Positions 33,201-39,365 of a stretch of DNA of 64,000 nucleotides are shown here, piece by piece. A program made the translations under genes and the position numbers. The stretch spans positions 6,177,561 through 6,241,560 of the forward strand of contig NC_088775.1 of the NCBI RefSeq assembly GCF_954871325.1, given 5' to 3'. Below the pieces are notes generated by a model. The model saw only the letters and a program-made list of their open reading frames with translations, was not told the origin of the DNA and ran no database searches. Source of the stretch: Gordionus sp. m RMFG-2023. Taxonomy: Eukaryota; Nematomorpha; Gordioida; Chordodea; Parachordodidae. The stretch's first letter is position 1, and each line of letters starts with the position of its first letter.

Positions 33201-34513
33201 AACAAATACTATTTTTTATAAAAACAATGTTCACTATTGAAGTTAATAATTGATATTATTTATTATAATTTATAAATTATATATTATTTAAAATATGTAA
33301 TTAATAATAAACCTTTTGTTTTTTTTTGATGAAATTTTAAAAAAATGAGCTTTTCTATGAATAATTTTAATTTAAGTTTATATAAAAAGAGTTCAAATTA
33401 ATTTTTAGAGGTTTGAGCCTGATATTAATTCTTTTTTTTACCAACAAAACCTGAACCCTGAAATCATTATTTTAATTTGAACCTGAGCCAATATTTCTTT
33501 GGTTTAGATTCCTGATATTTACAATTGTTATAATGGTAATGTCAGAAAAATATAATAATATATGTAGATGTAATAAAGAATGGAATAATATTTTGATGGT
33601 TTATTAAGTGGGTGAATACTATGCCTCAGGCAGGGAGGATATCAATGGCTTAGCCCATGGGTCAGTCCTGCAAAATACTACTGGTGGGCTTAGTTAAATA
33701 ATTTTGAATTTGATAAAGTACTGGTGAAAATATGAATTGATGTATCAATTTGTATTTTTCAAATATAGTATATATATAGTATATTTAATATGATTTGAAA
33801 TAATGAATATAAAAACATCAAAATCAAAACTCTTATAAACTTGATTTAGATACATATTCAAAAAGTATTTTATTTTTTAATTTTATATAAAATCTCTAAA
33901 TTTTAAATATTTATAATTCAAACATATATAATATAATACCTTTTCCACTAATGTTTTTAATTTGCTTTGCAATATAGAAAAAAAAATAAGATTGGCACAA
34001 TCCTAATAAATGATATTTCATCGATTATAGAAAAGTAAGAAAACCTTTTTATATGCTAACAAAATGTCATTTAATTCTACAAAACGTTTTTGACCATTTA
34101 TATCATTAGGTTTTTTGTTGTTATACAATAATAATATTGGATGAGTTAAATTTGCTAATAGCCTATGATTAAAATTTAAGGAGTATAGAACTTAGTTTTA
34201 TAACTGGTTACTTAATTATAATATTAAACAATTCTATGTCGTCATTGTAATAAATAATCAAAGGTAATAAATCATTTGATACAGTTGAAGATCTTCCCAA
34301 AAAATATCGTGCTTCATTTAGAGGTCCATCTATTTTTAGGTATTTTATTATTTCCTTTAAGGTTTCTAAAATATTATATATAAAATGCATATAAAGTTTA
34401 AATTTACGAAAACAATCCGGTTCTTTCTTATATATAGAACCTTCCATAAATCCTAAAGCATTGCAAGAGGCCAAAATTTCATCTTTCAAGTCGACTTTCT
34501 TGAAATTTTCCAT
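162..34513 (-). CDS. timeless: Timeless (timeout/TIM1 type) gene, 5' two-thirds, continues off left edge
   Basis: Timeless is the conserved nuclear fork-protection and checkpoint protein that works with Tipin, and in animals also in cohesion. Fourteen well-supported minus-strand exons read in order along the family: 34513-34212, 34162-34045, 34002-33940, 30244-30084, 21737-21623, 12174-11898, 11332-11217, 10886-10782, 7242-7139, 6662-6584, 6488-6322, 6202-6040, 1493-1413 and 904-807, with a probable next one at 257-162. All have GT-AG borders and phases that close, except for one gap between 21623 and 12174. About 700 residues are covered: the whole N-terminal TIMELESS domain, the basic linker and the start of the acidic region. 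The C-terminal domain lies outside the window. Four introns are 42-95 bp; five are 3.5-9.5 kb and filled with transposons. Family assignment rests on recalled vertebrate sequence, not on a search. Confidence 0.92.
807..904 (-). CDS. timeless: Timeless exon, VWPE motif
   Basis: Reads NVWPEDALFGNNNMT then HEEISILKEI. This is the family's EVWPEG-x-FG motif followed by EEEIQLLKQI. Entry phase needs one base (G), supplied by the AG ending exon 1493-1413, giving an arginine codon as in vertebrates. It ends with one base before a GTTTGT donor. A short hydrophobic open frame continuing past this donor (to 676) is intron read-through. Confidence 0.88.
1413..1493 (-). CDS. timeless: Timeless exon before VWPE
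   Basis: 81 bp, reading INALYQVYEHLLKS then NLEEVVDIFRIS. It matches the helical segment (RIQDCLLAG..ALTLLRSAR) that precedes VWPE in vertebrate Timeless. The first G completes the AA left by exon 6202-6040 as AAG, and the exon leaves AG in front of GTAAAA. The intron upstream, 6039-1494, is 4.5 kb and contains the inverted Helitron duplication. Confidence 0.85.
2600..3422 (-). pseudogene. Helitron Rep/helicase fragment, left arm
   Basis: Read on the minus strand from 3422 downwards. It shows HGEPGWSPNMIAE, then at 3120-2930 a stretch with HPIILPSSFQGSHRNMQ and DAMTIVLKYGKPD. These are typical Helitron_like_N motifs (IILPSSF.GSPR.M and DAMAIVR..GKPD). Further on comes a piece resembling IHEPCGIINPQSPCM near 2700-2640. 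Stops and frame changes show it is a decayed fragment. It covers only the region between the Helitron N domain and the helicase. Confidence 0.8.
3430..4860 (+). pseudogene. Helitron Rep/helicase fragment, right arm
   Basis: Longer copy in the opposite orientation. From about 3530 it reads AQLYVLDTTQSIANSIQHL and DIMKHLDQL (Helitron N-domain QLYI.D and LDQLLRE motifs). An open frame at 3821-4312 follows, with VAMIFNNADGE just upstream of and into it, RDIMVYPISNYSQRIES, HGEPSWSPNMIAEGF and LTQQYIVDSYLQVEANNINF. Weaker pieces extend to about 4860. The 3430-3900 part has no counterpart in the left arm and is the palindrome spacer. Several stops and shifts make it non-functional. Confidence 0.8.
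6040..6202 (-). CDS. timeless: Timeless exon, EEQ segment
   Basis: Reads DINLEEISKNWNEQIEIGL and, at its end, FDPISPITIEEQK. This corresponds to the vertebrate stretch ending FDAASEVPVEEQR. The donor is GTTAAT at 6039-6038, leaving AA. An open frame that continues past it to 5967 is read-through of the intron. The acceptor AG at 6204-6203 gives A|AA = lysine with the previous exon. Confidence 0.85.
6322..6488 (-). CDS. timeless: Timeless exon, ETTH motif and basic tail
   Basis: Reads DYLKDLIETTHVFIKML, the hallmark RDLVETTHLFLKML segment of Timeless. A lysine/arginine-rich run follows (VKKRKKSRKISKKTTK), matching the family's basic stretch, a likely nuclear localisation region. Donor GTAATT at 6321. 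Introns on both sides are about 95 and 119 bp. Confidence 0.92.
6584..6662 (-). CDS. timeless: Timeless exon, FYV-EYRD motif
   Basis: Reads ANVFYVPEYRDVLIQLFKSF, matching NNIFYVMEYRELFLALFRKF of vertebrates. Entry bases CT complete the G left by exon 7242-7139. The donor GTAAGT at 6583 follows TT, which the next exon completes to a leucine codon. Confidence 0.92.
6948..7080 (+). repeat. Decayed hAT-like subterminal repeat
   Basis: Contains degenerate copies of the CACCGATATT and CCGATACCGGTTTTT-like repeats that form the ends of the well-preserved element at 53844-54484. No ends or target duplication can be defined. It lies in the 476 bp timeless intron between exons 7242-7139 and 6662-6584. 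Confidence 0.35.
7139..7242 (-). CDS. timeless: Timeless exon, ALMAYKQI motif
   Basis: Reads THQALMAYKQIIFNLNRL and EIEEVREGVKIIK, matching MHLALKAYQELLATVNEM..ESSRIIK of vertebrates. One entry base A completes AG from exon 10886-10782 to arginine. The donor GTAAAA at 7138 leaves G. Confidence 0.9.
8380..8880 (+). pseudogene. Decayed array of small phase-1 exon-like modules
   Basis: Between the arms of the inverted duplication are serial blocks, each preceded by a TTTTACAG- or TTTTGTAG-type acceptor. Three internal blocks are 66, 57 and 45 nt, all multiples of three. Read in phase 1 they give related acidic peptides: NLDDDMSLCQNLVDYTDSKD, DFENSNKSI then a stop, and ITSLLNQYCPSPDL, with KFENNSNSFQE after them. 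Most end in GATC(C/T)TG. Two of the four donors have lost GT, and one block has an in-frame stop. The parent gene is not recognised. Confidence 0.4.
9280..9574. mobile_element. Foldback element (295 bp)
   Basis: Near-perfect terminal inverted repeats of about 85 bp surround a short AT-rich centre. The left end runs GTGACATCA...TTCTAAATCGCTAAAA and the right end mirrors it, with a small internal duplication of the TTTAGCGATTTT block. It interrupts the right arm of the 7.5-9.9 kb inverted duplication, so it inserted after that duplication formed or diverged. No open frame is present. Confidence 0.7.
10782..10886 (-). CDS. timeless: Timeless exon, TL-x-x-x-x-x-H motif
   Basis: Reads QTLNKDIVHYLINNMHKYID and SLMMDKVDGVIWGKR (last codon shared), matching [23 protein letters not shown]..SWARR. 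The entry base T completes AG of the previous exon to serine. AG is left before the GTTTTA donor at 10781. Confidence 0.9.
11217..11332 (-). CDS. timeless: Timeless exon, DETRYLWA motif
   Basis: Reads NKLARFNSSLES then DETRYLWAISFFMEFSRE, matching HDETYYMWALAFFMAFNR. It enters in phase 0 after AAAAG and leaves AG before GTATAT at 11216. Confidence 0.93.
11405..11530. repeat. Hairpin-bearing MITE-like repeat, copy 1
   Basis: Contains ACACGAATTCGAGATGAAC and GCTGCGAATTTGTACCAACT blocks that also occur, better preserved, at 16033-16175. It lies in the 564 bp timeless intron. Ends and target duplication are not defined. Confidence 0.4.
11898..12174 (-). CDS. timeless: Timeless exon, VQGLKS and C-Y-N-P motif
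   Basis: 277 bp. Starts NINNTRFRGTYCVQGLKSIS and continues EKDLITHSI, then a basic stretch and FLRNFATKFIKYCYNPFMANV. These match RFGGSYIVQGLKS, ERDLIFHK and [21 protein letters not shown]. The entry base T needs a preceding exon ending in phase 2. The exon ends in phase 0 at a GTATAC donor. The open frame running past the donor to 11886 is read-through. Confidence 0.93.
12595..12790 (+). mobile_element. Possible RTE-type LINE 3' coding scrap
   Basis: A short broken frame reads LQSFIKNCLRIINGTFPRL, resembling the CLRRIL-x-I-x-WP motif near the C-terminus of RTE/BovB-type LINE proteins. Only this motif supports the call, and no reverse transcriptase core is visible nearby. Confidence 0.3.
13700..14480 (+). 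mobile_element. P-element (THAP-type) transposase relic
   Basis: Broken plus-strand frames carry P-element transposase motifs in the right order. YHIYETGVICKLICDGLAAN (13960-14020) matches the ETGV...CDG..N block. MILDVSDVMKLLRNFLASAK (about 14115-14175) matches ILD..HMLKL.RN. KVKLAVQVFSASVA with GTIEFI (14290-14400) matches KVKLA.QV.S.SVA..GT..FI. Several stops and frame changes make it inactive. No terminal repeats were found. A minus-strand open frame over 14216-14467 is its shadow. Confidence 0.65.
15782..16020. mobile_element. hAT-type MITE, 239 bp
   Basis: Bounded by a perfect 8-bp target duplication CGCATTGC at 15774-15781 and 16021-16028. The left end begins CAGTAGCGCCC and the right end is GACGCCCTG, giving inverted CAG(T/G)..GCG.C ends. 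The inside is AT-rich with three degenerate copies of an AAAAAAGGTAATTTT-like motif and no coding capacity. Confidence 0.75.
16030..16180. repeat. Hairpin-bearing MITE-like repeat, copy 2
   Basis: A perfect inverted pair GCATTCATAGTT/AACTATGAATGC encloses about 20 bp. A second hairpin-like pair is formed by AGCGCGAATTCGAG and GCGAATTCTCGCTAAC. It is related to 11405-11530. It abuts the 15782-16020 MITE on the left and the Mutator-like TIR on the right. Confidence 0.5.
16435..18312 (+). mobile_element. hAT element, 1878 bp, nested in the Mutator-like element
   Basis: Perfect 8-bp target duplication ATTAATTT (16427-16434 and 18313-18320). The TIR is CAGAGACCTGCAG at both ends. GC-rich subterminal repeats built on CCGGGCCGGGCC are inverted at the two ends (16445-16620 and 18110-18290). 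The interior is AT-rich and contains a transposase remnant at 17086-17479. Confidence 0.92.
17086..17479 (+). pseudogene. hAT transposase C-terminal remnant
   Basis: Two open stretches. The first (17086-17277) ends IPDDEYYNYINNI. After a stop, the second (17288-17479) carries the hAT dimerisation domain: LLEWWAAHQSEFPILAKLA, ALSASCEGNFFTTGR and ERRSNLQPEKVDMLLFLNDN. The upstream RNase H-like core with its catalytic aspartates is missing, so the copy is internally deleted. Confidence 0.85.
19548..19781 (-). other. Unidentified 77-codon open frame
   Basis: An open frame after a GTAG acceptor-like site, with complex composition for this AT-rich region: IQCMDCFWNQQPILKK, ISCCSALLPSDNAKEI and FIHKALDYFRKKVEVKC. 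It has no good start codon and no recognised family. It lies in a timeless intron but does not match Timeless. It may be a piece of an unrecognised transposon. Confidence 0.25.
20105..20214 (-). CDS. timeless: Candidate timeless exon (borders unresolved)
   Basis: Reads EIYKSADSLSTNRLKSLNIQ then WEKAKRSILTSI. This resembles the vertebrate stretch ERSADFAELEVLRQ..EKKTRAL that lies exactly between the neighbouring exons, and the length fits the missing 36-44 residues. The available acceptors (20215 or 20207) and donors (20104, 20101) do not give phases that join to 21623 (phase 0) and 12174 (needs phase 2). A further small exon is missing or the borders are wrong. Confidence 0.5.
21623..21737 (-). 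CDS. timeless: Timeless exon, LHILEII motif
   Basis: Reads AIEKSKFYTLLIYMAMSDD then FNLHILEIIYSIFAYY, matching AIHLSGLDDLLLFLASS and WSLHVLEIVSLMF. The entry base G completes GA of exon 30244-30084 to glutamate. The donor is GTAGGT at 21622. Confidence 0.9.
22590..23975 (+). repeat. Minisatellite, ~12 units of ~95-122 bp
   Basis: The AAGTGACAATTGTCATAAT(C)GTC motif recurs near 22619, 22735, 22830, 22950, 23058, 23177, 23299, 23415, 23534, 23640, 23760 and 23865. Each unit also carries TCAGTGAAGATGTACCATAG and AATATATATTGTAAACATG. The core ACAATTGT is itself palindromic. Outer units are more diverged than inner ones, as expected for an array homogenised from the middle. Confidence 0.9.
25224..27042 (-). 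CDS. hAT transposase, minus-strand copy (left palindrome arm)
   Basis: Same gene as 27638-29448 in mirror image: BED-type zinc finger (CIYC), then 26801-26085, 26049-25570 and 25565-25224, separated by small introns. It retains the hAT landmarks LTTDLCTGINSFSYLSITIH, AVTHDN, RCLAHIIN and ASERIYSKA. Over the 238-residue central exon it differs from the other copy at 7 residues, and exon indels are multiples of three. The first donor is shifted to a GTATTT three bases downstream, still in frame. Homology stops at 25280, so the last 19 residues differ from the normal hAT C-terminus. Confidence 0.8.
27214..27467. mobile_element. hAT MITE at the palindrome axis, 254 bp
   Basis: Starts TAGTGTTATATAAT and ends AACAACACTA. 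It shares the internal motifs AATATTTTTCTGGATAAAAT and GAGGCTTAC with the MITEs at 30814, 34555 and 53325. Its flanks are CAAAATGG on the left and CCATTTTG on the right. These are inverted, not direct, copies, because the two palindrome arms begin exactly at its ends. Confidence 0.75.
27638..29448 (+). CDS. hAT transposase, plus-strand copy, apparently intact with three small introns
   Basis: Exons 27638-27707, 27751-28565, 28607-29106 and 29157-29448. The introns are 43, 41 and 50 bp, all GT-AG with closing phases, giving 558 residues. The BED zinc finger (CIYC ... NLKRHISISH) is split by intron 1. The RNase H-like core shows TTDLCTG (first Asp), AVTHDN (second Asp) and RCLAHIIN. The C-terminal dimerisation region reads NVLEWWSNNNNSYPNLSLMA and ASERIFSKAVECITKKRNKM, with Glu in LEWW the likely third catalytic residue. 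No stops or shifts are seen. An upstream open stretch, better kept in the other copy, suggests the native start may be further 5'. Confidence 0.85.
30084..30244 (-). CDS. timeless: Timeless exon, EDNL..ILLLVRN motif
   Basis: Reads DWEDTFDEDNLQIEY then ILILVRNLLIANES and DAHSLLI, matching [24 protein letters not shown] and SAHDQLLWAI. Phase 0 acceptor at 30245; GA is left before GTATTA at 30083. Confidence 0.93.
30814..30978. mobile_element. hAT MITE of the TAGTGTTGTTAAACGGC family, decayed copy
   Basis: Ends CAGTGTTGTTAAACGGC and GCAGCTTAACAACACTAC are inverted. The inside is partly self-complementary and carries the family's GGCTCGCGTAATATTAT and GGCAAGCCTGGAGATTT blocks. No target duplication could be defined. 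It lies in a timeless intron. Confidence 0.6.
31680..32511. mobile_element. Nested hAT element, 832 bp
   Basis: Target duplication ATGCCAAT/ATGTCAAT (31672-31679 and 32512-32519, one mismatch). TIR TAGAGGTCTGCAT(C/T)GGGC at both ends. Four subterminal copies of CGCCCGCCCATTAGTCTAAA lie on the left, with weaker GC-rich blocks on the right. The repeats create short open frames on both strands (31679-31895) that are not genes. Confidence 0.88.
32130..32290 (-). pseudogene. hAT transposase C-terminal scrap
   Basis: On the minus strand this reads LPKLSRLARKILAIPVTSAS then SEQVF, followed after a stop by NKERTCLNPEVDSLL. This is the hAT dimerisation segment (ASSERVFS..G..I..R...L.PE.V..LLF). It is the only coding remnant of the nested element. 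Confidence 0.7.
33940..34002 (-). CDS. timeless: Timeless exon 3
   Basis: 63 bp, phase 0 at both ends. Reads DCANLIFFSILQSKLKTLVE and a final lysine, aligning with [20 protein letters not shown] without gaps against the flanking exons. Acceptor AG at 34004-34003, donor GTATTA at 33939. The next intron is 3.7 kb with nested hATs. Confidence 0.88.
34045..34162 (-). CDS. timeless: Timeless exon 2
   Basis: Reads LLANLTHPILLLYNNKKP and FVELNDILLAYKK, matching LMVNLTQPALLCFGN and FLQVLTYLQAYKE. Flanked by introns of 49 bp (upstream) and 42 bp (downstream). Confidence 0.93.
34212..34513 (-). CDS. timeless: Timeless exon 1 with start codon
   Basis: Starts at ATG 34513-34511: MENFKKVDLKDEILASCNAL, then GFMEGSIYKKEPDC and RSSTVSNDLLPLI. 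These match the vertebrate N-terminus [24 protein letters not shown] and LQSDLLPIL. There is a lineage-specific insertion of about 16 residues (KLYMHFIYNIL region) after EPDC. The exon ends AA before GTAACC at 34211. This ATG is chosen because family proteins also begin 10-15 residues before the conserved block. Confidence 0.93.
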
Positions 34514-34554
34514 TTTTAAAAATTGCGGGTGGGTGGATGAATATTACATCTGAT

Positions 34555-34749
34555 TAGTGTTGTTAAACGGCTCGTATTAAGCCGATTTTTAAAAATGGCT
34601 AAAGAACATTGCATAAGCCTCGAGATTTCGCTTATAGATCGAAACTTTTGTGCTATTTATGAGAAAAATCTTCAGGCTTGCTTAATAGTTTTCTGAATAA
34701 ATATTGAGTTTTTAAAAATAGGCTCAAAAAGAGCCGTTTAACGACACTA
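34555..34749. mobile_element. hAT MITE just upstream of the timeless start codon
   Basis: Perfect 8-bp target duplication CATCTGAT (34547-34554 and 34750-34757). Ends TAGTGTTGTTAAACGGCTC and GAGCCGTTTAACGACACTA are inverted, and much of the 195 bp is self-complementary. It sits 33 bp upstream of the timeless ATG (minus strand), so it lies in the 5' UTR or core promoter. Confidence 0.88.
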
Positions 34750-34900
34750 CATCTGATGAATAAATCAAATAGTAAAAAAGACAAGTTATAAGATTAAAAC
34801 TAAATGTTATTTTATATAATTTTAACTAATTTATAATAGTTTTATTGTTGTAATAAATTTCCTTAGTAGGAGTGTATTATGCAAGGGGTCAGTTTCTATA

Positions 34901-35741
34901 TGACAGGATTTTCACCGGATGCAAACCCCCTTCAAAAACCTTTGCCTACCCCCTTAAAAAAATTCCACCACCTTCGGTGGCGATATTTCCCCATTTTTAT
35001 TTTCACCTTTTTAATTACAATGATACTCTTTTCAGATAATTTATAAAGGAAAACTTAAATTAATCTATCTCTACTACCAACTATCGATATTTTGTGAATA
35101 TAAAGGATTAATTTTTAGATAATAAATTCAATTAAATCCTATATTATTTACAATGAATTCATTAATATAACTTTATGAGCTTGCTGAAATATCTAAACCT
35201 TCATTTAAAAGGATAGCAGAAAGTTTTATTTGGAAAACAATGTGTATGATTGTTTGTAAAAAGAATGAAGGAGGTGTACCTGCGAGTATGTAAAAATATA
35301 TTTTATTATTATTAACTTTATTATATATATTTTTCTCATTTTACACTTCTTATATATACTATATCAAATTAGAATATAAACAAAAAAAACAAAAAATAAG
35401 ATTACGAAAAATAAAAAGTAAGGTTACGAAAAAATAAAAAGTAAAGTTACAATTAGATTATAAAAAGTTTGTATGCAAAAAAACAAAAGTAATAGTAAGG
35501 TTAAAAATTAGACTATAATATTAATTCCTATAGTGTAACAGTTTGCGATAAATAGATTTGGTCGTTGAATTGTATTATAATAGTTCTATAATAAAAGTAT
35601 TAATTTTTACAGCAATAAATTTTATCCTATTTCATCCGAGAATTTAATAGATAACCCCCCAAAAAAATTTATCCCACCCCATTAAAGCCGCCTACCCCCC
35701 TCAAAATAATAAGATGTAAACTGTTCCTACCCCTCCCCCTC
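34901..35741 (+). repeat. Dispersed repeat, long copy (~840 bp)
   Basis: Shares its ends and several inner blocks with the inverted copy at 47672-48188: CAGGATTTTCACCGGATGCA, AACCCCCTTCAAAAACCTTT and, at the other end, AAACTGTTCCTACCC. A small hairpin CCACC-TTC-GGTGG lies near the left end. No coding capacity or defined terminal inverted repeats. The element type is unknown. Confidence 0.7.
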
Positions 35742-35978
35742 ATTTTAAGGCTTTTAAATTTTGAAGAGTAGCTGAGACTCTCCCCTCAAATTTTTTTTAG
35801 TTTTTTCCAAACTGTTAAATTTGAATTTCTTAATTAAAAAATTACAAACTTTATAGTCATGAATCTTTTTCATATTATAAACGACACATAGAAGATAGAG
35901 AAGTATAAAATTTTTATATGTATCCTCTGCTTATTATTTATTTGAAGTATAAAGTGAGGTTCACCACCAAGTCGTGGT

Positions 35979-36225
35979 TAGTGTTGTTAAATTGTCAGGT
36001 CGGGTCGGCTTGGCCGAAAACCCAGCAAGGTTTGAACCGAAAAAACGACCCTAAACCAGAGCCGACCTATTGGTAGGCTCGGTGGGGTCGGCTCGATGGG
36101 TCGGCCTGCTGGGTTAGCTTGCTGGGTGGATTTTCTGGGTCGGCCTTCTGGGCTGGCTTGCTGGGTTGGCCTGCTGGGTCTATTTTTTGGGTCGACCAGC
36201 TGGGTTGGCTAACTGGGTCAACAAA
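35979..36225 (+). mobile_element. hAT left terminus with GC-rich subterminal repeats
   Basis: Begins TAGTGTTGTTAAATTGTCAG, the TIR type used by the 22298-30049 element and by the MITEs. It continues into about 15 short repeats of the GCTGGGTCGGC/TTGCTGGGTTGGC type. The repeats produce an open frame (36119-36367) that is not a gene. The matching right end was not found, so the element is truncated or rearranged. Confidence 0.6.
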
Positions 36226-36229
36226 ATAT

Positions 36230-38830
36230 ATATTGAAAGTTAAACCAGTTTGTTTTAATCCGGGTTCAATTTTTTTGATATTAGAAAGATGTTCAAAAAT
36301 CTTTGGTTCTAGTAATAAATTGGCACTGCTATTATATCTTACTCCACGAGGAAAAAATAAATTGTAAATTTTTTTGAAAACATATCTTAAGCCTAGTTAA
36401 AAGTTTTAGATACTAGAAAGATGTTCCTAAACCTTTTATCTTGTAATAAATGGACACTGCTGTTATATTTTACTCCACGAGGAAAGAATTAAGAATTTTT
36501 TTAAGGACTTTGTTTTAAGCCTAGATAAATGTTTTGGATATTAGGAGGATGTTCTAAAACTTTTGGGTCTAGCAATTAATTGGCACTGCCATTATATTTT
36601 GCTCCACAAGGAAAAAATAAATGATAAAAATTTTTTTTAATTTACCTTAGGCTTAGTTAAAAGGTTTTAACACTAGAAAGATGTTCTTAAACCATTGGGA
36701 CTTGTAATAAATATTCATTGCTAATATATTTTACTCCTTGAGGTAAAAATATATTATAAAATTTTTTTAAAATATATATTAAGCCTAGTTAAAAGTTTTA
36801 GACAATAGAAAGATGTTCCTAAACCTTTTGGTCTTGTAATATATTAGCACTGCTGTTATATTTTACTCCACGAGGAAAAAAAATTTAAGAATTTTTTTAA
36901 GACGTTGTTTTAAATGTTTAATATAATAGGAAAATGTTCTAAAACCTTTGGGTCTAGTAATAAATTTGCACTGTCATTATATTTTGCTCCACAAGGAAAA
37001 AATAAATTGTGAAAATTTTCAAAAAATTATCTTTAACCTAGTTAAAAGTTTTTGTTACTAGAGCGATGTTCTTGAACCTCTGGGTATTGTAAGAAATTAG
37101 CACTGCTGTTATATTTTACTCCATGAGGAAAAAATTTATGATTTTTTTTAAGACGTTGTTTTAAACCTAGTTAATTGTATATGATATTAGGAAGATGTTC
37201 TAAAACCTTTGGATCTAGTATTTGCACTGCCATTATATTTTACTCCACAAGAAAAAAATAAATTGTGAAAATTTTTTAAAAATTTATCTTGTGCCTAGTT
37301 GTTTTAGAGACTAGAAAGATGTTCATAAACCTTTTGTTCTTGTAATAAATTGGCACTACTGTTATATTTTACTCCAGGAAGTATTTTTTTAAGACGTTGT
37401 TTTAAGCCTAGTTAAATGTTAATGATATTAAGAGGATGTTCTAAAACCTTTGAGTCTAGCAATTAATTTGCCTGCCATTATATTTTGCTCCATAAAGAAA
37501 AAAAAATTGTGAAAATTTTTTAATATTTATCTTAAGCCTAGCTAAAAGTTTTTGATACCAGAACGATGTTCTTATCTTGAATTTGCACTGTCATTATATT
37601 TTACCACAAGGAAAAATAAATGAGAAAATTTTTTAAAAATATATTTTAAGAGTAGCTAAAAGTTTTTGATACTATAAAGATGTTCTTAAACCTTTGGGTC
37701 TTGTAATAAATTGGGACTGCTGTTATATTTTACCCATGAGGAAAAAAATTTATGAATTTTTTAAGACGTTGTTATAAACCTTTATAAATGTTTGTGATAT
37801 TAGAAAGATGTTCCAAAACCTTTGGGTATAGTAATTAATTGGCACTTCTACTATATTTTACTCCACGAGGAACTAAATTATAAATTTTTTTTAAATTTTT
37901 ATCTTAAACTTAGATTATAATATATGATACTAAAAAATGTTCAAGAACTTTTGATTCTAGTAATAAATTGGCACTGCCATTTTATTTTACCCAACTAGGA
38001 AAAAAATTACGAAATCTTTTTTAAATTTTGTCTTAAGACTAGTTAAGTATTTTACAGTAAGATGTTCAAAATATTTGGATCTAGTAATAAATTGGCACCA
38101 GCATTTTAATTTACTCCACAAGGGAAAATTAATTATGAAATTTTTTTAAATTATGTTTTTCTTAGTTAAAAGTTTTTGATAGTAAAAAATGTTCAAAAAC
38201 CTTTGGTTCTAGTAATAAATTGGCACTGCCATTATATTTTGTCCCACGTGAAAAAATAAATTATCAGTAGAAAAAATAAATTATATAATTTTAAAAAAAT
38301 TTATTTTAAGCCTAGTTAAATGTTTTGGTACTATAAAGATGTTCTAAAACATCTGATTTCACAAAGAAATTTCTAGTGCTAATATTATTTAAAACCCGCG
38401 TAAAATATAAAATTATATATTAATGTTTTGAGTAAGGTTCATATAGTATTAAATCCACACTGCTATTCTGATTCATTTCATGAGGAAGGTTATGAGACTA
38501 GTTAAAAGTTATTTATACTATAAATTTTTTTTTAAACCTTTGATTTCATAGAGATTCCCATTGACATTCTTTTTTAAAATTCCCTACGTTAAAATTTAAA
38601 AATATTAAATAATATATATATTTATGTTTTGACTCAATAGTAAGTTTGGGTCTAATAATAAGTTGTCCTATCATTATATTTAATCCACAAGATAATTAAA
38701 AATTTTAAAAATTTTACGAACTTTGTTTTGCGCCTAATAAAAAGTTTTTGATATTAGAAAAATGTTCCAAGGCCCTAGTGTCCAGAATAAATTAATATTG
38801 CTATTATTTTTTTTTAACTTGAATTTAGTT
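36230..38830 (+). repeat. Minisatellite, ~18 units of ~127 bp
   Basis: The block GATGTTC(N)AAACCTTTGG..CTAGTAATAAATTGGCACTGCC recurs about every 127 bp, at 36289, 36419, 36548, 36679, 36810, 36937, 37064, 37194, 37318, 37437, 37565, 37679, 37807, 37927, 38050, 38178 and 38337, with weaker units to about 38830. Each unit also has TATATTTTACTCCACGAGG and AAGCCTAGTTAAA. Units decay toward the right end. Confidence 0.92.
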
Positions 38831-39365
38831 TAAATTTTTTGGTTTTAGAAATGAGTAGTATACCATTTGAAACTTTTTAGAGGATTGGCATTGGAAAGAA
38901 AAGACTGGGGAAGTTGATCAGTCATCCCATTTTTAAATATAAGTCACTTGGATATATTAATTTCCTAAAATGATCTTTAATCGTCTATCTATATGCTAAA
39001 AAATTTTTGAAATATTTAAATATTACAATTTTTTATATCAAATTTGAAAAATGTTTGTTAGACAAATAATTTTAGCAAAATTCGAACTATCGTAATTTGT
39101 GATTTTTGCAAAAATTTATGATGAATTTTACAAACATATATGATGTCAGGAAAAGTACGACAAAAATAGTTTCCAAAAGATACCTTTTCCTTAGATTTTT
39201 ATACCCCCTATATTTTTTCTATTCTCCAGAATACCCCAAAATAAATGGTCTAAAAGCATTGGAGAAATGGGTAAAAATTTTTAAAAATAACGATAAATCC
39301 ACTAAAAGATATACTGTACCTATTTTAATTTTACTTACTTCCATTTTTTATTGTTAAATTTTTTC

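Larger units (their letters stand above)
31342..33514. mobile_element. hAT element interrupted by a second hAT
   Basis: TIR CAGGGATCCAACCCAAACC on the left against CAGGAATCTAAACCAAAG read inward from the right. The 8-bp target duplication ATATTTAT/ATATTTAC (31334-31341 and 33515-33522) has one mismatch. Subterminal repeats of the CGAACCTGAACCGAACC type occur at both ends (31385-31440 and 33440-33490). About 1.33 kb without the nested element. No transposase was recognised in it. Confidence 0.8.

Noticed and set aside
36119-36367. Open frame with repeated Gly-Trp-Leu motifs
   Set aside because: Translation of the GC-rich tandem repeats at a hAT end.
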